In this document: piece after piece, positions 9,098 to 19,724 of the stretch
Layout: each line of letters starts with the position of its first letter
How positions within the stretch are numbered: position 1 is the stretch's first letter
Assembly: GCF_963974575.1 (NCBI RefSeq)
Contig: NZ_CAXBBQ010000005.1
Coordinates: forward strand, 248,001-312,000
Direction: 5' to 3'
Source of the DNA: Sphingosinicella sp963974575
Lineage (GTDB): Bacteria; Pseudomonadota; Alphaproteobacteria; Sphingomonadales; Sphingomonadaceae
DNA length: 64,000 nt
Program-made: the position numbers and the translations under genes
Notes under the pieces: model-generated
What the model saw: only the letters and a program-made list of their open reading frames with translations
What the model was told of the DNA's origin: nothing
Database searches by the model: none

Positions 9098-10234
9098 TCA
9101 GCGCGCGTTTAGCTTTGCAAACCACGGTTCGAGGCGCGCGATGGCGCGCTCCACCCGGTCGGTTGAAACGGCGAAGCTGATGCGCATGAAGTGGTGGCCT
9201 TCCACCGGATCGAAATCGATGCCCGACGCCGTCGCGATGCCGGTGTCTTCAAGGATACGCATACAGAAAGCCATGCTGTCGTCGGTCAGGTGGCCGATGT
9301 CGGCATAGATGTAGAAGGCCCCGTCGGGCGGGGCGATGCGGCGCAGCCCCATTTTCGGTAGCGCTTCCAAAAGGAGCGCGCGGTTGCGGGCATAGGTGGC
9401 GATGTGCCCCTCCAGCTCGTCGCGGCATTCAAAGGCGGTAAGTCCTGCGTGCTGCGCGAGCGAGGGCGGGGTCAAAAACAGGTTGCTCATGCGCGCGCGC
9501 GCCGCGCCGATCAGATCGGGCGGCACCACCAGCCAGCCGAGCCGCCAGCCCGCCATGCTGAAGTATTTGGAGAAGCTGTTGACGACGAGCGTGCGGTCCG
9601 AAAACTCCAACATCGAGTGCGCAGGGCCCACGTAGCTGAGGCCGTGGTAAATCTCGTCGGAGATGATGCGGATGCCGCGGCGGCGGCACACTTCGGTGAT
9701 CGCTGCGAGTTCGTCCTTCGGGATGATCGTGCCGGTGGGATTGGCGGGGCTCGCGACGATCAGGCCTTGGGGCGCGGGCTCCAGCGCCTCGATCGCTGCG
9801 GCAGTGATCTGGTAGCGTTCCGCCTCGCCGCAGGGCAGCTCCACCGGCACCATGTGCAGCGCTTTCAGCGTGTTGCGGTAGGCGACATAGCCCGGCCGCG
9901 CGAGCGCGACGCGCGCGCCGGGGGCGAACAGGCAGGAAAGCGCCATAACGAACGCGGGCGATGCGCCGTTCGTCAGGATGATCTGCTCGGGGTCGAGCGC
10001 GATTCCGTAGGTTTCCTGATAGTGGCGGGCGATGCGCGTCTTGAGCGGAATACTCTCCCAATAGCCCATGCCGTCCGTATCGAGGATGCGGTGCGCCTCG
10101 GCGATGGCTTTGGCCGGCGCGCCGGTCGAAGGCTGGCCGAACTCCATGTGGATGACCTCGCGCCCCTCCGCCGAAAGGCGGTGCGCAAGGCGGCTGATGG
10201 CAAGGGCGTGAAAGGGATCGATTTCAGCAGTCAT
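9098..10234 (-). CDS. PLP-dependent class I/II aminotransferase
   Basis: A 378-residue fold-type I aminotransferase of the AspC/AlaA-like family. The PLP lysine is Lys223 in NSFSKYFSMAGWR. Other cofactor contacts are NGASPAF (phosphate site), ANPTGT and ISDEIYHGLSY. The C-terminal Arg that binds the substrate carboxylate is expected in MRISFAVS. The likely role is amino-group transfer between an amino acid and a 2-oxo acid; specificity is not evident. It converges with the CocE gene, only 7 bases apart, and diverges from the MBOAT gene, so it is probably transcribed alone. Confidence 0.9.
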   Translation of the reverse strand: MTAEIDPFHALAISRLAHRLSAEGREVIHMEFGQPSTGAPAKAIAEAHRILDTDGMGYWESIPLKTRIARHYQETYGIALDPEQIILTNGASPAFVMALSCLFAPGARVALARPGYVAYRNTLKALHMVPVELPCGEAERYQITAAAIEALEPAPQGLIVASPANPTGTIIPKDELAAITEVCRRRGIRIISDEIYHGLSYVGPAHSMLEFSDRTLVVNSFSKYFSMAGWRLGWLVVPPDLIGAARARMSNLFLTPPSLAQHAGLTAFECRDELEGHIATYARNRALLLEALPKMGLRRIAPPDGAFYIYADIGHLTDDSMAFCMRILEDTGIATASGIDFDPVEGHHFMRISFAVSTDRVERAIARLEPWFAKLNAR

Positions 10235-10347
10235 GGCTGCGGGTTAGAGAGGCGCGCAGACACGCGCAAGGGCGGTGAGCGCTGTCCGCGCTTGCAAAGT
10301 GCATCTCTTGGCAAGACTTTCCCCGCTATAGAGGCGCGGACAAGACG

Positions 10348-11868
10348 ATGCTTTTCAACAGCTACGAATTCATCCTGCTGTTCCTGCCGGTCGCCGTGGC
10401 GGGCTTCTTCGTGCTTGCGGGCGCGAGTACGCGGGTGGCGATGGGCTGGCTCGTCGCCGTATCGCTCGTGTTCTACGGGTGGTGGAACCCCGCCTATCTG
10501 CCGCTTCTCATCGGCATTGCGGCTTTCAACTATGTCGTCGGACGTGCATTGTCCCGCCGTCCGTCGCGCTGGCTGCTCGGGCTGGGCATCGCTGTCGATC
10601 TCGGAACGCTCGGCTATTTCAAATACGCCGGTTTCTTCGTGTCGACGGTCGATTCGCTTACCGGCGCGGATTGGGCGATCGGCCCCATCGTCCTGCCGCT
10701 CGCCATCTCCTTTTTCACCTTCCAGAAGATCGCCTTTCTCGTGGACAGCCACCGCGGCCTCGCGCGCGATGTGGGTCCGCTCGAATACGCCTTGTTCGTG
10801 GCTTTCTTCCCGCAGCTCATTGCCGGGCCGATCGTCCACTACCGCGATGTGGTGCCGCAGTTCCGGCTGCCGGAAACGTTCCGGCCGATCGCCGAAAACT
10901 TCGCAGTGGGCATCACCATCTTCGCGATCGGCCTGTTCAAGAAGGCGGTGCTGGCAGACGGGATCGCCGGCTACGCATCCCCCGTGTTCGATGCGGCGGA
11001 GGCAGGCCGTTCGCCCGACCTCCTCACCGCGTGGAGCGCGGCGTTCGCCTACACGTTCCAGCTCTATTTCGACTTTTCGGGCTACTCGGACATGGCGATC
11101 GGCGCCGCGCGTCTGTTCGGCATCCGGCTGCCGCTCAACTTCAATTCGCCATACAAGGCGGCAAACATCATCGATTTCTGGCGCCGCTGGCATATGACGC
11201 TGTCGCGGTTCCTGCGCGATTATCTCTACGTTCCGCTCGGCGGCAACCGGAAGGGACGGGCGCGCCGCCATGCCAATCTGCTCGCGACGATGCTCCTCGG
11301 CGGCCTCTGGCACGGCGCGGGGTGGACCTTCGTGCTCTGGGGCGCGCTGCACGGCATGTTCCTTGTCGTGAACCATGCATGGCGGCGGCTTGTGCCCACC
11401 GCGCTTGGCAGCGCGCGCCTGTATCCCGCAGTAGCGTGGCTGCTGACCTTCCTTGTCGTGGTCGCGGCGTGGGTGCCGTTCCGCGCGCCGACGCTGGACG
11501 GTGCCGGGCGAATCCTCGCCGGGATGGCAGGGCTGAACGGGGTGTCGCTGCCCACGGCCATCTTCGCGCGCCTCGGGCCGCTGCGCAGCGGGCTGGAGGC
11601 GCTTGGGGTGGAGGCTTCAATCGGCGGCGGCGGCGTGTTCATCGCGGCGTGGCTCTGGATCATCATCCTGTTCGCGCTCGCGCGCTTTGCGCCGAACACG
11701 CAGCAGATCATGGGCAGGTATCGTCCAGGTCTCGGCTTCGAGGCCGCGACCGCTGTGCGGTTGTCGTGGCGGCCCGCGGTGCGTTGGGCCATGTTTACAG
11801 GGGCGCTTGCTGCTGCAGGGCTGCTCGCGCTCAACCAGGTGTCCGAATTCCTCTATTTCCAGTTCTGA
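10348..11868 (+). CDS. MBOAT-family membrane O-acyltransferase (AlgI-like)
   Basis: A 506-residue polytopic membrane protein that begins MLFNSYEFILLFLPV, the usual start of the AlgI/PatA branch. It contains FWRRWHMTLSRFLRDYLYVPLGGN and the active-site histidine His322 in GGLWHGAGW. Family members move acyl groups, usually acetyl, across the inner membrane for transfer to extracellular polysaccharide or peptidoglycan. The next gene, an AlgJ/X-like SGNH protein, and then a polysaccharide deacetylase fit exopolysaccharide acylation. The exact polymer is not known. The 113-bp upstream gap contains TATAGA at 10327 but no properly spaced -35. Confidence 0.93.
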   Translation: MLFNSYEFILLFLPVAVAGFFVLAGASTRVAMGWLVAVSLVFYGWWNPAYLPLLIGIAAFNYVVGRALSRRPSRWLLGLGIAVDLGTLGYFKYAGFFVSTVDSLTGADWAIGPIVLPLAISFFTFQKIAFLVDSHRGLARDVGPLEYALFVAFFPQLIAGPIVHYRDVVPQFRLPETFRPIAENFAVGITIFAIGLFKKAVLADGIAGYASPVFDAAEAGRSPDLLTAWSAAFAYTFQLYFDFSGYSDMAIGAARLFGIRLPLNFNSPYKAANIIDFWRRWHMTLSRFLRDYLYVPLGGNRKGRARRHANLLATMLLGGLWHGAGWTFVLWGALHGMFLVVNHAWRRLVPTALGSARLYPAVAWLLTFLVVVAAWVPFRAPTLDGAGRILAGMAGLNGVSLPTAIFARLGPLRSGLEALGVEASIGGGGVFIAAWLWIIILFALARFAPNTQQIMGRYRPGLGFEAATAVRLSWRPAVRWAMFTGALAAAGLLALNQVSEFLYFQF

Positions 11869-11879
11869 AGGCAGCGCCC

Positions 11880-13055
11880 GTGAAACGCTATCTCGCCATT
11901 CTTGCCGCCACTGTGCTGGTAATCGTCGCAGGCGTCGCGGGCCTTGCATGGCTCGTCGATCCCTACGCCTATTGGAACGCGCCCGTCATCGAAGGCGTCA
12001 ATCGCTACCGCCCCGCGGCGGGCAAGCACATGCTCCCCGTGAAACTGCGGCAGTACGAACGGATGCAGCCGAACACGCTCGTTGCCGGAAACAGCCGCGT
12101 CTATGTCGGGATCGATCCCGAATCTAGCGTCTGGCCGTCCGAAATGCAGCCCGTCTACAACCTCGGCCTGCCAAGCGTCGGTATGCGCAACCTCGTCCAG
12201 GCCGTCGAAACAGCGCTCTTCACCCACCAGCCCCGGGCGCTCTTCGTTGGTCTCGATTTCATCAACTTCACGGTGGAAAAAGCCGATTGGCGCAAGGGCG
12301 GCCCCGTCGTGCTGCCGCCCCGGCCGGACGTCACCGAGCGCGCGGCACTCGCCGCCAAGCTCCTGCTGTCGCTCGATGCGCTCACCGACACGGCGGGCGC
12401 CCTTGTCGAGCAGCATAGCGCTTCGCCCGAAACGCTCACCCCCGCCGGTTTCTACGGTATTGGCAAGTATCCCGCCATTATAGCGGAGGAGGGCCATGCA
12501 GGGCTGTTTCGCCAGCGGAACCGGGAAAACCTGGAATATTATCTGGCAGGCCCCAAGCGCGTGCGTTGGGGCCCGGAACAGAACCCGGAGTTCGATGCGC
12601 TTGAAGACCTGGTGCAGACGGCGAAGACCCGGCGGATTGCGCTCACCCTCTTCACGTATCCGTATCATGCCGACCTGCTTCTCAGCTTTCAGAAGGCCGG
12701 TCTTTGGCCGGCCTACGAGGATTGGCTCCGCGATCTGGCGGCGTTTTCGGCGCGCACCGGTATCCTCACCTATATGTTCACGCGCGTCGACGAGGTGACG
12801 GGAGAAGCCGTACCCGAAGATGGGGATACGAAAACGCAAATGCGGTGGTATTGGGAGGCCGGTCATTTCAAACCCGCACTCGGAGACCGCATGGTCCTCA
12901 TCATGAACACCTCGCTCGACGATCGATTGGTGCTGACACCGGACAATGTCGAGGCGCGGATCGGGGAACTGCGCGACGGTCTTGCCGCCTACGGCAAGCT
13001 GCACCCCGAAGCCGTACGGCGCATCGACGCGGCGTTCGAGGACGCATCACGGTGA
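11880..13055 (+). CDS. Membrane-anchored AlgJ/AlgX-like SGNH-fold protein (putative O-acetyltransferase partner)
   Basis: A 391-residue protein with one N-terminal membrane anchor (residues 5-27) and a periplasmic domain. It has a GNSR motif (Ser72) near the N-terminus, fitting the nucleophile block of SGNH enzymes, and a late GHFKPALGD segment whose His resembles the catalytic His seen in partners of MBOAT proteins. In alginate-type systems the MBOAT protein passes the acetyl group to such a periplasmic enzyme. The GTG start lies 11 bases after the MBOAT stop, and the end overlaps the deacetylase gene by four bases, so the three are one operon. Catalytic assignment is by context and motif only. 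Confidence 0.72.
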   Translation: MKRYLAILAATVLVIVAGVAGLAWLVDPYAYWNAPVIEGVNRYRPAAGKHMLPVKLRQYERMQPNTLVAGNSRVYVGIDPESSVWPSEMQPVYNLGLPSVGMRNLVQAVETALFTHQPRALFVGLDFINFTVEKADWRKGGPVVLPPRPDVTERAALAAKLLLSLDALTDTAGALVEQHSASPETLTPAGFYGIGKYPAIIAEEGHAGLFRQRNRENLEYYLAGPKRVRWGPEQNPEFDALEDLVQTAKTRRIALTLFTYPYHADLLLSFQKAGLWPAYEDWLRDLAAFSARTGILTYMFTRVDEVTGEAVPEDGDTKTQMRWYWEAGHFKPALGDRMVLIMNTSLDDRLVLTPDNVEARIGELRDGLAAYGKLHPEAVRRIDAAFEDASR

Positions 13056-14062
13056 AGCAGGCATTGCTCGGCTCCGCCCGCGCGCTGGGCGGTTTTGCGG
13101 CGGCGCGCGCACTGACGGCGGGGAAGCTGCGCATTCTCTGCTACCACGGCCTTTGGACACTGGACGCCGCACCGTTCGGGAACCGCCTGTTCATGCCGCA
13201 TCGGCAGTTCGCAGATCGAATGAAGTGGCTTGCGGCCTCGCCCTATCCGGTGTTGCCGCTCGGCGAAGCGGTGGACATGCTCGCGGAGGACAGGCTGCCG
13301 AAGGGCGCCACGGTCATCACCATCGACGACGGCTGGGCCTCCACCTATACGCACATGCTCCCCGCGCTCGAAGCCTGCGGCCTTCCGGCGACCGTCTATG
13401 TCTCGACTTACTATGTCGAAAACGATGGCCCGGTCGCGAACGTCGTCGCGAACTATCTCGCCGAGCGCGCACCCGCAGGCAGCTATGACCTTGCGGGCGT
13501 CCTTCCCGGCCTCGAAGCGCCGCTCGTCCTCGGCGATGCCGCGAGCCGCGACAAGGCGGGGGACCGCCTGCGCACCGCTGTCGACGATGTCGGCTTCCAG
13601 CCGCGCATGGTCGGCCTCGCGGAAGTGGCGAACCGTCTCGGCATGGGTACGGAGCCGTGGTGGTCGGGGCGTCAGTTCCATCTGATGCGCCCCGAAGAGG
13701 TGGCGGATGCCGCCCGCCGGGGCCTCGATATCCAGCTCCATACGCACCGCCACAAGGGCCTGCACCGCTACATCGACGCGCTGCCGCAGGAACTCGCCGA
13801 CAACCGCGCCTCGCTCGGCGCCATGCTTGGCGGCGCGCATCAGGATCATTTCTGCTACCCGAGCGGTGGTTTCGACCCGCGCGGGGAGGCGATGCTCGCC
13901 GAGGCGGGCATCAAATCCGCGACGCTCGTCACCGAAGGCTTGAACGCGCCGGGTACGAACCCATATCGCTTGCGGCGGTTCCTGGACGGCCGGACGGTAA
14001 GCGAAGCGAGCATCGACGCCTATCTCTCCGGCATCCTCGACATCGCCGAGCGGCTGCGCTAG
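13052..14062 (+). CDS. Polysaccharide deacetylase (NodB homology domain)
   Basis: A 336-residue protein with the NodB fold: ILCYHGLW early, the metal/catalytic motif TIDDGW (Asp92, Asp93), then the HTHRHKG histidine motif and FCYPSGGFD. These match carbohydrate esterase family 4 enzymes that remove N- or O-acyl groups from polysaccharides. No long signal peptide is seen; the N-terminus is only mildly hydrophobic. The start GTG overlaps the stop of the SGNH gene. In this operon it may tune the acetylation of the same glycan that the MBOAT system acylates (inference). Confidence 0.88.
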   Translation: MKQALLGSARALGGFAAARALTAGKLRILCYHGLWTLDAAPFGNRLFMPHRQFADRMKWLAASPYPVLPLGEAVDMLAEDRLPKGATVITIDDGWASTYTHMLPALEACGLPATVYVSTYYVENDGPVANVVANYLAERAPAGSYDLAGVLPGLEAPLVLGDAASRDKAGDRLRTAVDDVGFQPRMVGLAEVANRLGMGTEPWWSGRQFHLMRPEEVADAARRGLDIQLHTHRHKGLHRYIDALPQELADNRASLGAMLGGAHQDHFCYPSGGFDPRGEAMLAEAGIKSATLVTEGLNAPGTNPYRLRRFLDGRTVSEASIDAYLSGILDIAERLR

Positions 14063-14106
14063 ACGCGCCGCAAATCCGAAAGATCACGTGAGAAGGCGGC
14101 GGCGGC

Positions 14107-15789
<1,683 letters not shown>

Positions 15790-15795
15790 AAGGGG

Positions 15796-16458
15796 TCAGG
15801 AGCAGAGCCTGCGGTCTCCGTCGGCGAGCCCGGTCGTGTTGGTGATGTTCCTGAGCGTCAGTTCGCGCGCGATGAACGCCGACGTATAGGTGATGTCGCG
15901 TTCCGTGAAAATCGGCGCGATGCTGCTCAATATGCTGCTTCTCACCGGGAAGAACCACGGCGTGTAGCGATAGGTCACTTCGGCGACGAGCACGTTGTTC
16001 GGGTCCGTGACGATCATGCCATTCACGTCGTCGATGGTAGCATCGTCCTTGCCTTCGCCTTCGTCGCCGATCTCGCTTGCCCGTGCGAGGGCGCCTTCGC
16101 AGCGCTGCCAGCGGACCCAGTGCCCGTCATCGGCAGGATTGCGCGTGACAGAACTAAGGACGATGCGGCCGTTCGTGTCGAAATCGTCGAACGATGCCGA
16201 CATTTGCGAGCCCATGAACAGCGTGTTGACGTCCACTTCGTCGATGCTTGCCCGATATCGTGCGGCAAGATCGGCGGTTGAGGTCGCGATGCGCGAAAGC
16301 TGCTGGTGCGTCAGCGCGAGATGGACAAGCTCAAGCCCGCCGAGCAGCGCAACCATCAGAAATGGCAGCGCAAACGCGAACTCCATGAACGCGACACCAG
16401 ACTCGTTCTTACGGAGCGATGCCCGAAGCTTTAGGAGGCGAACCCGTTTCGTTGTCAT
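15796..16458 (-). CDS. TadE-family pilus/surface protein
   Basis: A 220-residue protein with one N-terminal hydrophobic helix preceded by the TadE signature ESGVAFMEFAFALPFLMVALLG. TadE-like pseudopilins are processed by a prepilin peptidase and assist Flp/Tad pili. The ATG at 16458 overlaps the stop of the upstream TadE gene (ATGA); an in-frame ATG four codons earlier is less likely. It is the last of three Tad-type genes in a minus-strand operon. No pilin, TadA ATPase or secretin gene is present here. Confidence 0.85.
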   Translation of the reverse strand: MTTKRVRLLKLRASLRKNESGVAFMEFAFALPFLMVALLGGLELVHLALTHQQLSRIATSTADLAARYRASIDEVDVNTLFMGSQMSASFDDFDTNGRIVLSSVTRNPADDGHWVRWQRCEGALARASEIGDEGEGKDDATIDDVNGMIVTDPNNVLVAEVTYRYTPWFFPVRSSILSSIAPIFTERDITYTSAFIARELTLRNITNTTGLADGDRRLCS

Positions 16459-17063
16459 GAAGGAATGCACTCCTCCTCGGGGTCGGGCACCTCGATGTTG
16501 CTGAACGGCTCGTTCTTGATCACGGCGTTGGCCTCGATCGTCATGTCGTTATTGCCGCCGTTGATGACGCTTGAGGTCAGCTTGAAGATCATCGGGTAGG
16601 TAACCGTCACGCCATAATAAAGGATGTCTTCGGCATTGCCGAGATCGTCGCTGCCGCGATCCGCATCCCACTGCTTGTTCCCGTTGATGTCGAGGAAACA
16701 GTCGCCGGGCCCCGGTTCACCGCCCAGAGGCGCGACATCGGAAGTAAGTGGTTCCGGCTGGCCCACGGCTCCGAAGCTGGAGTAGCTCTTCCGATCGATC
16801 TCCGCGTGGGCGCCCTTGATCTGCCCGATTTTCGCGTCGAGGATCGCGTCGAGTTCCTCCGGGGTCGAGCCCCCGGTCGCGGCGAGGCGCGAGACTTCAC
16901 GCAGCGCACCTTCAACGTTCGATTTCGCATAGGCAAGATAGCCGAGCTCGATGCCGCCCATCAGCAGCGTTATCATCGGCAGGCTCAGCAAAGCGAACTC
17001 GATGATATAGCTGCCGCGTTCATCCCGGTGAAGACGGCGTAGCGGGTTGCGGAGGCGCTTCAT
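16455..17063 (-). CDS. TadE-family pilus/surface protein
   Basis: A 202-residue protein with the N-terminal TadE motif DERGSYIIEFALLSLPMITLLMGGIELG, written here as the region of residues 15-42, and a periplasmic C-terminal domain with two cysteines. It is a paralogue in layout of the downstream TadE protein and overlaps it by four bases. It begins 8 bases after the TadG-like gene stop. The likely role is as a minor component of a Tad/Flp pilus or related surface structure; the core tad secretion genes must lie elsewhere. Confidence 0.85.
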   Translation of the reverse strand: MKRLRNPLRRLHRDERGSYIIEFALLSLPMITLLMGGIELGYLAYAKSNVEGALREVSRLAATGGSTPEELDAILDAKIGQIKGAHAEIDRKSYSSFGAVGQPEPLTSDVAPLGGEPGPGDCFLDINGNKQWDADRGSDDLGNAEDILYYGVTVTYPMIFKLTSSVINGGNNDMTIEANAVIKNEPFSNIEVPDPEEECIPS

Positions 17064-17071
17064 GGCGGTGC

Positions 17072-18925
17072 CTACTTAGACACGCGGAGATAGCCGATGT
17101 TCTGCGCGATCTTCTCGAAAGCCTCGTTCAGATCTTCGGCGGTCTCCGCGACATAATAATCGTCTTCCGAGCTTGCGCAGTCCTGGATCGCGTTCTTGTC
17201 CGTTGTGCCGATCGAGGTGGAGAATGCCACCGTTGAAACCTTGATGCCCTGCTTCTTCGCCGCTTCGCAGATCATGCGGAAACGCGCGCGATGTTCGGGC
17301 TTGGGTTCGGTGGTGTTGGATCGCGTTCGGTGATCCCACAGATATTGGCCATAGGCCGAATAGCTGATGCCGGGATCGATTTCACCGTCGGACATGAAGA
17401 CGAGATAACGGTTGACGCCCCGTTCCTCGCCCGTGTGTCCGGGGGCAAGGTAAGTGTCTTCGTTGGGGAACGGCGCACCGGGGCTGATAAGTGCCAGACC
17501 CCAGTACATGCCGAGCTCGTGATAGGTGCCGCCGGCAGGTTTGAGGGCATCGATATAGCTACCGAGCGCCGTCACGCCGTCGGCATCGATTTGCGTAAGC
17601 AGCTTTGCCTCGTTCGGGCAGCTCTTGTTGGGCCCGGTCGTGGCCACGCCGTCCGCGTAGTGGCTTGCCGCTGTCAGGCTCGAGTAGCTCGTGTCATAGC
17701 GAACTGCCTTGCTCGAGTACGTGTAGCTGTCATTCTGCATACGCCAGTTGAGGTTGGCCCAGGGTTGCTTCGTAATGTCCATGTACGTCGCATTTGGCCG
17801 GTACTTGTTGCCGGTTACACTGACACCGCCGACCGATGAACTCGTCCAGGGCGATGCGAAATAAGGCCGCCATTTCGGCGCGATCTGCCCCTCGACTTCC
17901 GTGCCCGGCGCAGCGTCGATAACGTCCCACGCACCCACCGGGATGGTTGTGTAGGGTGAGCTCGATGCGTCGATGGTCGTGACTGTGCCGCGCGCCTCGA
18001 CACAGCCTTTCCACGCATAGGGATTGGCAGGCGTCGTTTCCGCGAGCCCGAGGGAAACGAACTGGTCGAGATCCAGATTTTCATCGTCGTAAGAGCCCGT
18101 CACGGAATAATTCTTCCAGGCGTATTTTCCGCTCACGGTCTCCATGTACGGCTCGCCGATGTTCGTTGAATAGGGCTCACCCGAGTAATCGATGTAATCG
18201 GGGTTTTCATCGTAGAGCAGCTTGCCGACGTTCACGCCCTGCGAATAGGGAACGATGCCGACGCGCACACGAAGCCCGCTGCCGCTCAGCTGATCCTGAA
18301 GGTCTTTGAGGATGTCGAGAAACTTCTTGGAAGCGCCCTGCAGTGCGATCATACGCTCGTTGTCGCTTCCGCTGTTGCTGTCCACGTCCCACCGCATCGA
18401 TCCGGTCACGTCAACGACAAGAACGACGTCGACATTCACGCCCGAGCGGCGGGCGGAGCACTCGGCGCTGATGTTCATCGACTGGATGCCCGTGATACGC
18501 AGCAACTGCGTCGAGATCGTCGTAGCGAGCGTGATCGTGAGTTCGCCCTCGTCATCGACCTGCGCGGTGCGCGTGATCTCGCCCGTGTCGAACTTGCCTT
18601 CGGGGAAATTGTAATCGAGGAACTTCTGGATTTCCTGATCGGCGGTCGAATTGTCGAGCACGGAGCCGCCGCTGTCCGTGTCGTCCTTCGTCATCACCTT
18701 GCGCCCAGCGAGCGCAGCCGCATCACAGGCCTGCGCCAGTCGGGCCTCGGCCATGTAGGCGCGGGTGAGATCGACGCCCCCGCCGATGGCGCCGACGAGC
18801 GGAATGACGGATGCTGCAACGATGGCGAGCGCGTTGCCTTTCTGGTCGCGTCTCAGGCGTGAAAGAAAGGTCGACGACTGCATGGCTTTCATGCGATGGC
18901 CCGGCGTATTGCTGCCCAGCGACAT
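17072..18925 (-). CDS. TadG-like protein with N-terminal TadE/Flp-type helix and von Willebrand factor A domain
   Basis: A 617-residue protein. The N-terminus has the putative Flp-pilus assembly TadG segment (RRDQKGNALAIVAASVIPLV, residues 25-44), followed by a pseudopilin-like helix. A vWA domain starts near residue 163 with the MIDAS motif D172-x-T174-G-S176. The long middle insertion is rich in Tyr, Ser and Thr, typical of exposed surfaces. The ATG at 18925 has GGGGGTGA just upstream; a GTG three codons earlier (18934) is possible. The vWA domain suggests adhesion or a metal-dependent protein contact at the cell surface. It is the first gene of the three-gene Tad-type operon. Confidence 0.87.
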   Translation of the reverse strand: MSLGSNTPGHRMKAMQSSTFLSRLRRDQKGNALAIVAASVIPLVGAIGGGVDLTRAYMAEARLAQACDAAALAGRKVMTKDDTDSGGSVLDNSTADQEIQKFLDYNFPEGKFDTGEITRTAQVDDEGELTITLATTISTQLLRITGIQSMNISAECSARRSGVNVDVVLVVDVTGSMRWDVDSNSGSDNERMIALQGASKKFLDILKDLQDQLSGSGLRVRVGIVPYSQGVNVGKLLYDENPDYIDYSGEPYSTNIGEPYMETVSGKYAWKNYSVTGSYDDENLDLDQFVSLGLAETTPANPYAWKGCVEARGTVTTIDASSSPYTTIPVGAWDVIDAAPGTEVEGQIAPKWRPYFASPWTSSSVGGVSVTGNKYRPNATYMDITKQPWANLNWRMQNDSYTYSSKAVRYDTSYSSLTAASHYADGVATTGPNKSCPNEAKLLTQIDADGVTALGSYIDALKPAGGTYHELGMYWGLALISPGAPFPNEDTYLAPGHTGEERGVNRYLVFMSDGEIDPGISYSAYGQYLWDHRTRSNTTEPKPEHRARFRMICEAAKKQGIKVSTVAFSTSIGTTDKNAIQDCASSEDDYYVAETAEDLNEAFEKIAQNIGYLRVSK

Positions 18926-18944
18926 AGTGTTCACCCCCGTGCAC

Positions 18945-18960
18945 CGCCTGCGAACAGGCG
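18945..18960. promoter_or_regulatory. Perfect hairpin in the TadG leader / divergent intergenic region
   Basis: CGCCTG and CAGGCG form a perfect 6-bp stem with a four-base loop, 19 bases before the TadG ATG. On the minus strand the loop reads TTCG. It lies in the 91-bp gap between the Tad operon and the divergent squalene-synthase-like gene and could affect TadG mRNA translation or stability. Function is not shown. Confidence 0.3.
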
Positions 18961-19016
18961 CATGATCAAGGATGCATAAGGGGAAATGCCTAAGAAGCTG
19001 TTGAGGTGACTGGTTA

Positions 19017-19667
19017 ATGAGAGACGGGATCGGCGGAATTCCGGGCGTTGCCGAAACGATTTCCGAAACGGAAGCTTTTGTGCGGGCCGAAGACCGGGAC
19101 CGCTACGTCGCGACGCTGTTCGCGCCGCCCGCCGCAAGGCCGCGTCTTTTTGCGCTCCACGCTTTCGATCTGTCGCTCGCCGATGTGGTCCGCACGACAA
19201 CCGAGCCGCAGATCGGCATGATCCGGCTCGCATGGTGGCGCGATAGCGTCGAAGGCGCGCGCGAAAAGCCGGTGGCGGGCCAGCCCGTTCTGGCTGCGGT
19301 CGCAGCTGCAGCGCTGGATCCGGTACAACTAGCGGCGCTCGCGGAGGCGCACATGGATGTGCTCGACGGTGCCGAGATCGGCGAGAGCGGAGCGCAGCTT
19401 TTCCGTTGCGCTGCTACCTTTCTGGGGGCCGAGGAACCCATGGGGCTCGCCGATGCCGGCCGGTTCTGGGCGATGGCGTCGGCGCGCCGCCGGGGCGCTG
19501 AGATGGCCGTGCCGGAGCCTGGCCGCATGCGCTTCCCGCCCGCCGTTCGGCCCGTCACCGCGCTTGCCGCCGTCGCCCGGCGCGACGCTGCCGGCAAGCG
19601 GGAGCCGCGCGGCGCGGCAGGACGGCAGTTCGCCATCCTGCGCCACGTGCTGACAGGGAAAGCGTGA
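19017..19667 (+). CDS. Squalene/phytoene synthase-family protein, short form lacking catalytic Asp motifs
   Basis: A 216-residue protein with family features (RLFALHAFDLSLADV, then QIGMIRLAWWRDSVE). The two DxxxD Mg-diphosphate motifs of true squalene or phytoene synthases are not visible, and it is about 80 residues shorter than those enzymes. It resembles the NDUFAF6-like non-catalytic group, whose eukaryotic members assist complex I assembly. It should therefore not be annotated as a carotenoid or hopanoid enzyme without evidence. The ATG at 19017 follows GAGGTG by 8 bases. It is divergent from the Tad genes. Confidence 0.75.
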   Translation: MRDGIGGIPGVAETISETEAFVRAEDRDRYVATLFAPPAARPRLFALHAFDLSLADVVRTTTEPQIGMIRLAWWRDSVEGAREKPVAGQPVLAAVAAAALDPVQLAALAEAHMDVLDGAEIGESGAQLFRCAATFLGAEEPMGLADAGRFWAMASARRRGAEMAVPEPGRMRFPPAVRPVTALAAVARRDAAGKREPRGAAGRQFAILRHVLTGKA

Positions 19668-19724
19668 CACTGCCGGAACGAACTCGTTAGGCTCTATCCC
19701 GCGAGTCGCATCGAAAGGGTAGGG

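Noticed and set aside
10300..10347. Sigma-54 or sigma-70 promoter before the MBOAT gene
   Set aside because: TTGGCA and TATAGA are present, but their spacing (13 bases) fits neither the sigma-70 nor the GG-N10-GC sigma-54 pattern.
19017..19667. Phytoene or squalene synthase of carotenoid/hopanoid synthesis
   Set aside because: Aspartate-rich catalytic motifs are missing and no other terpenoid gene is near.
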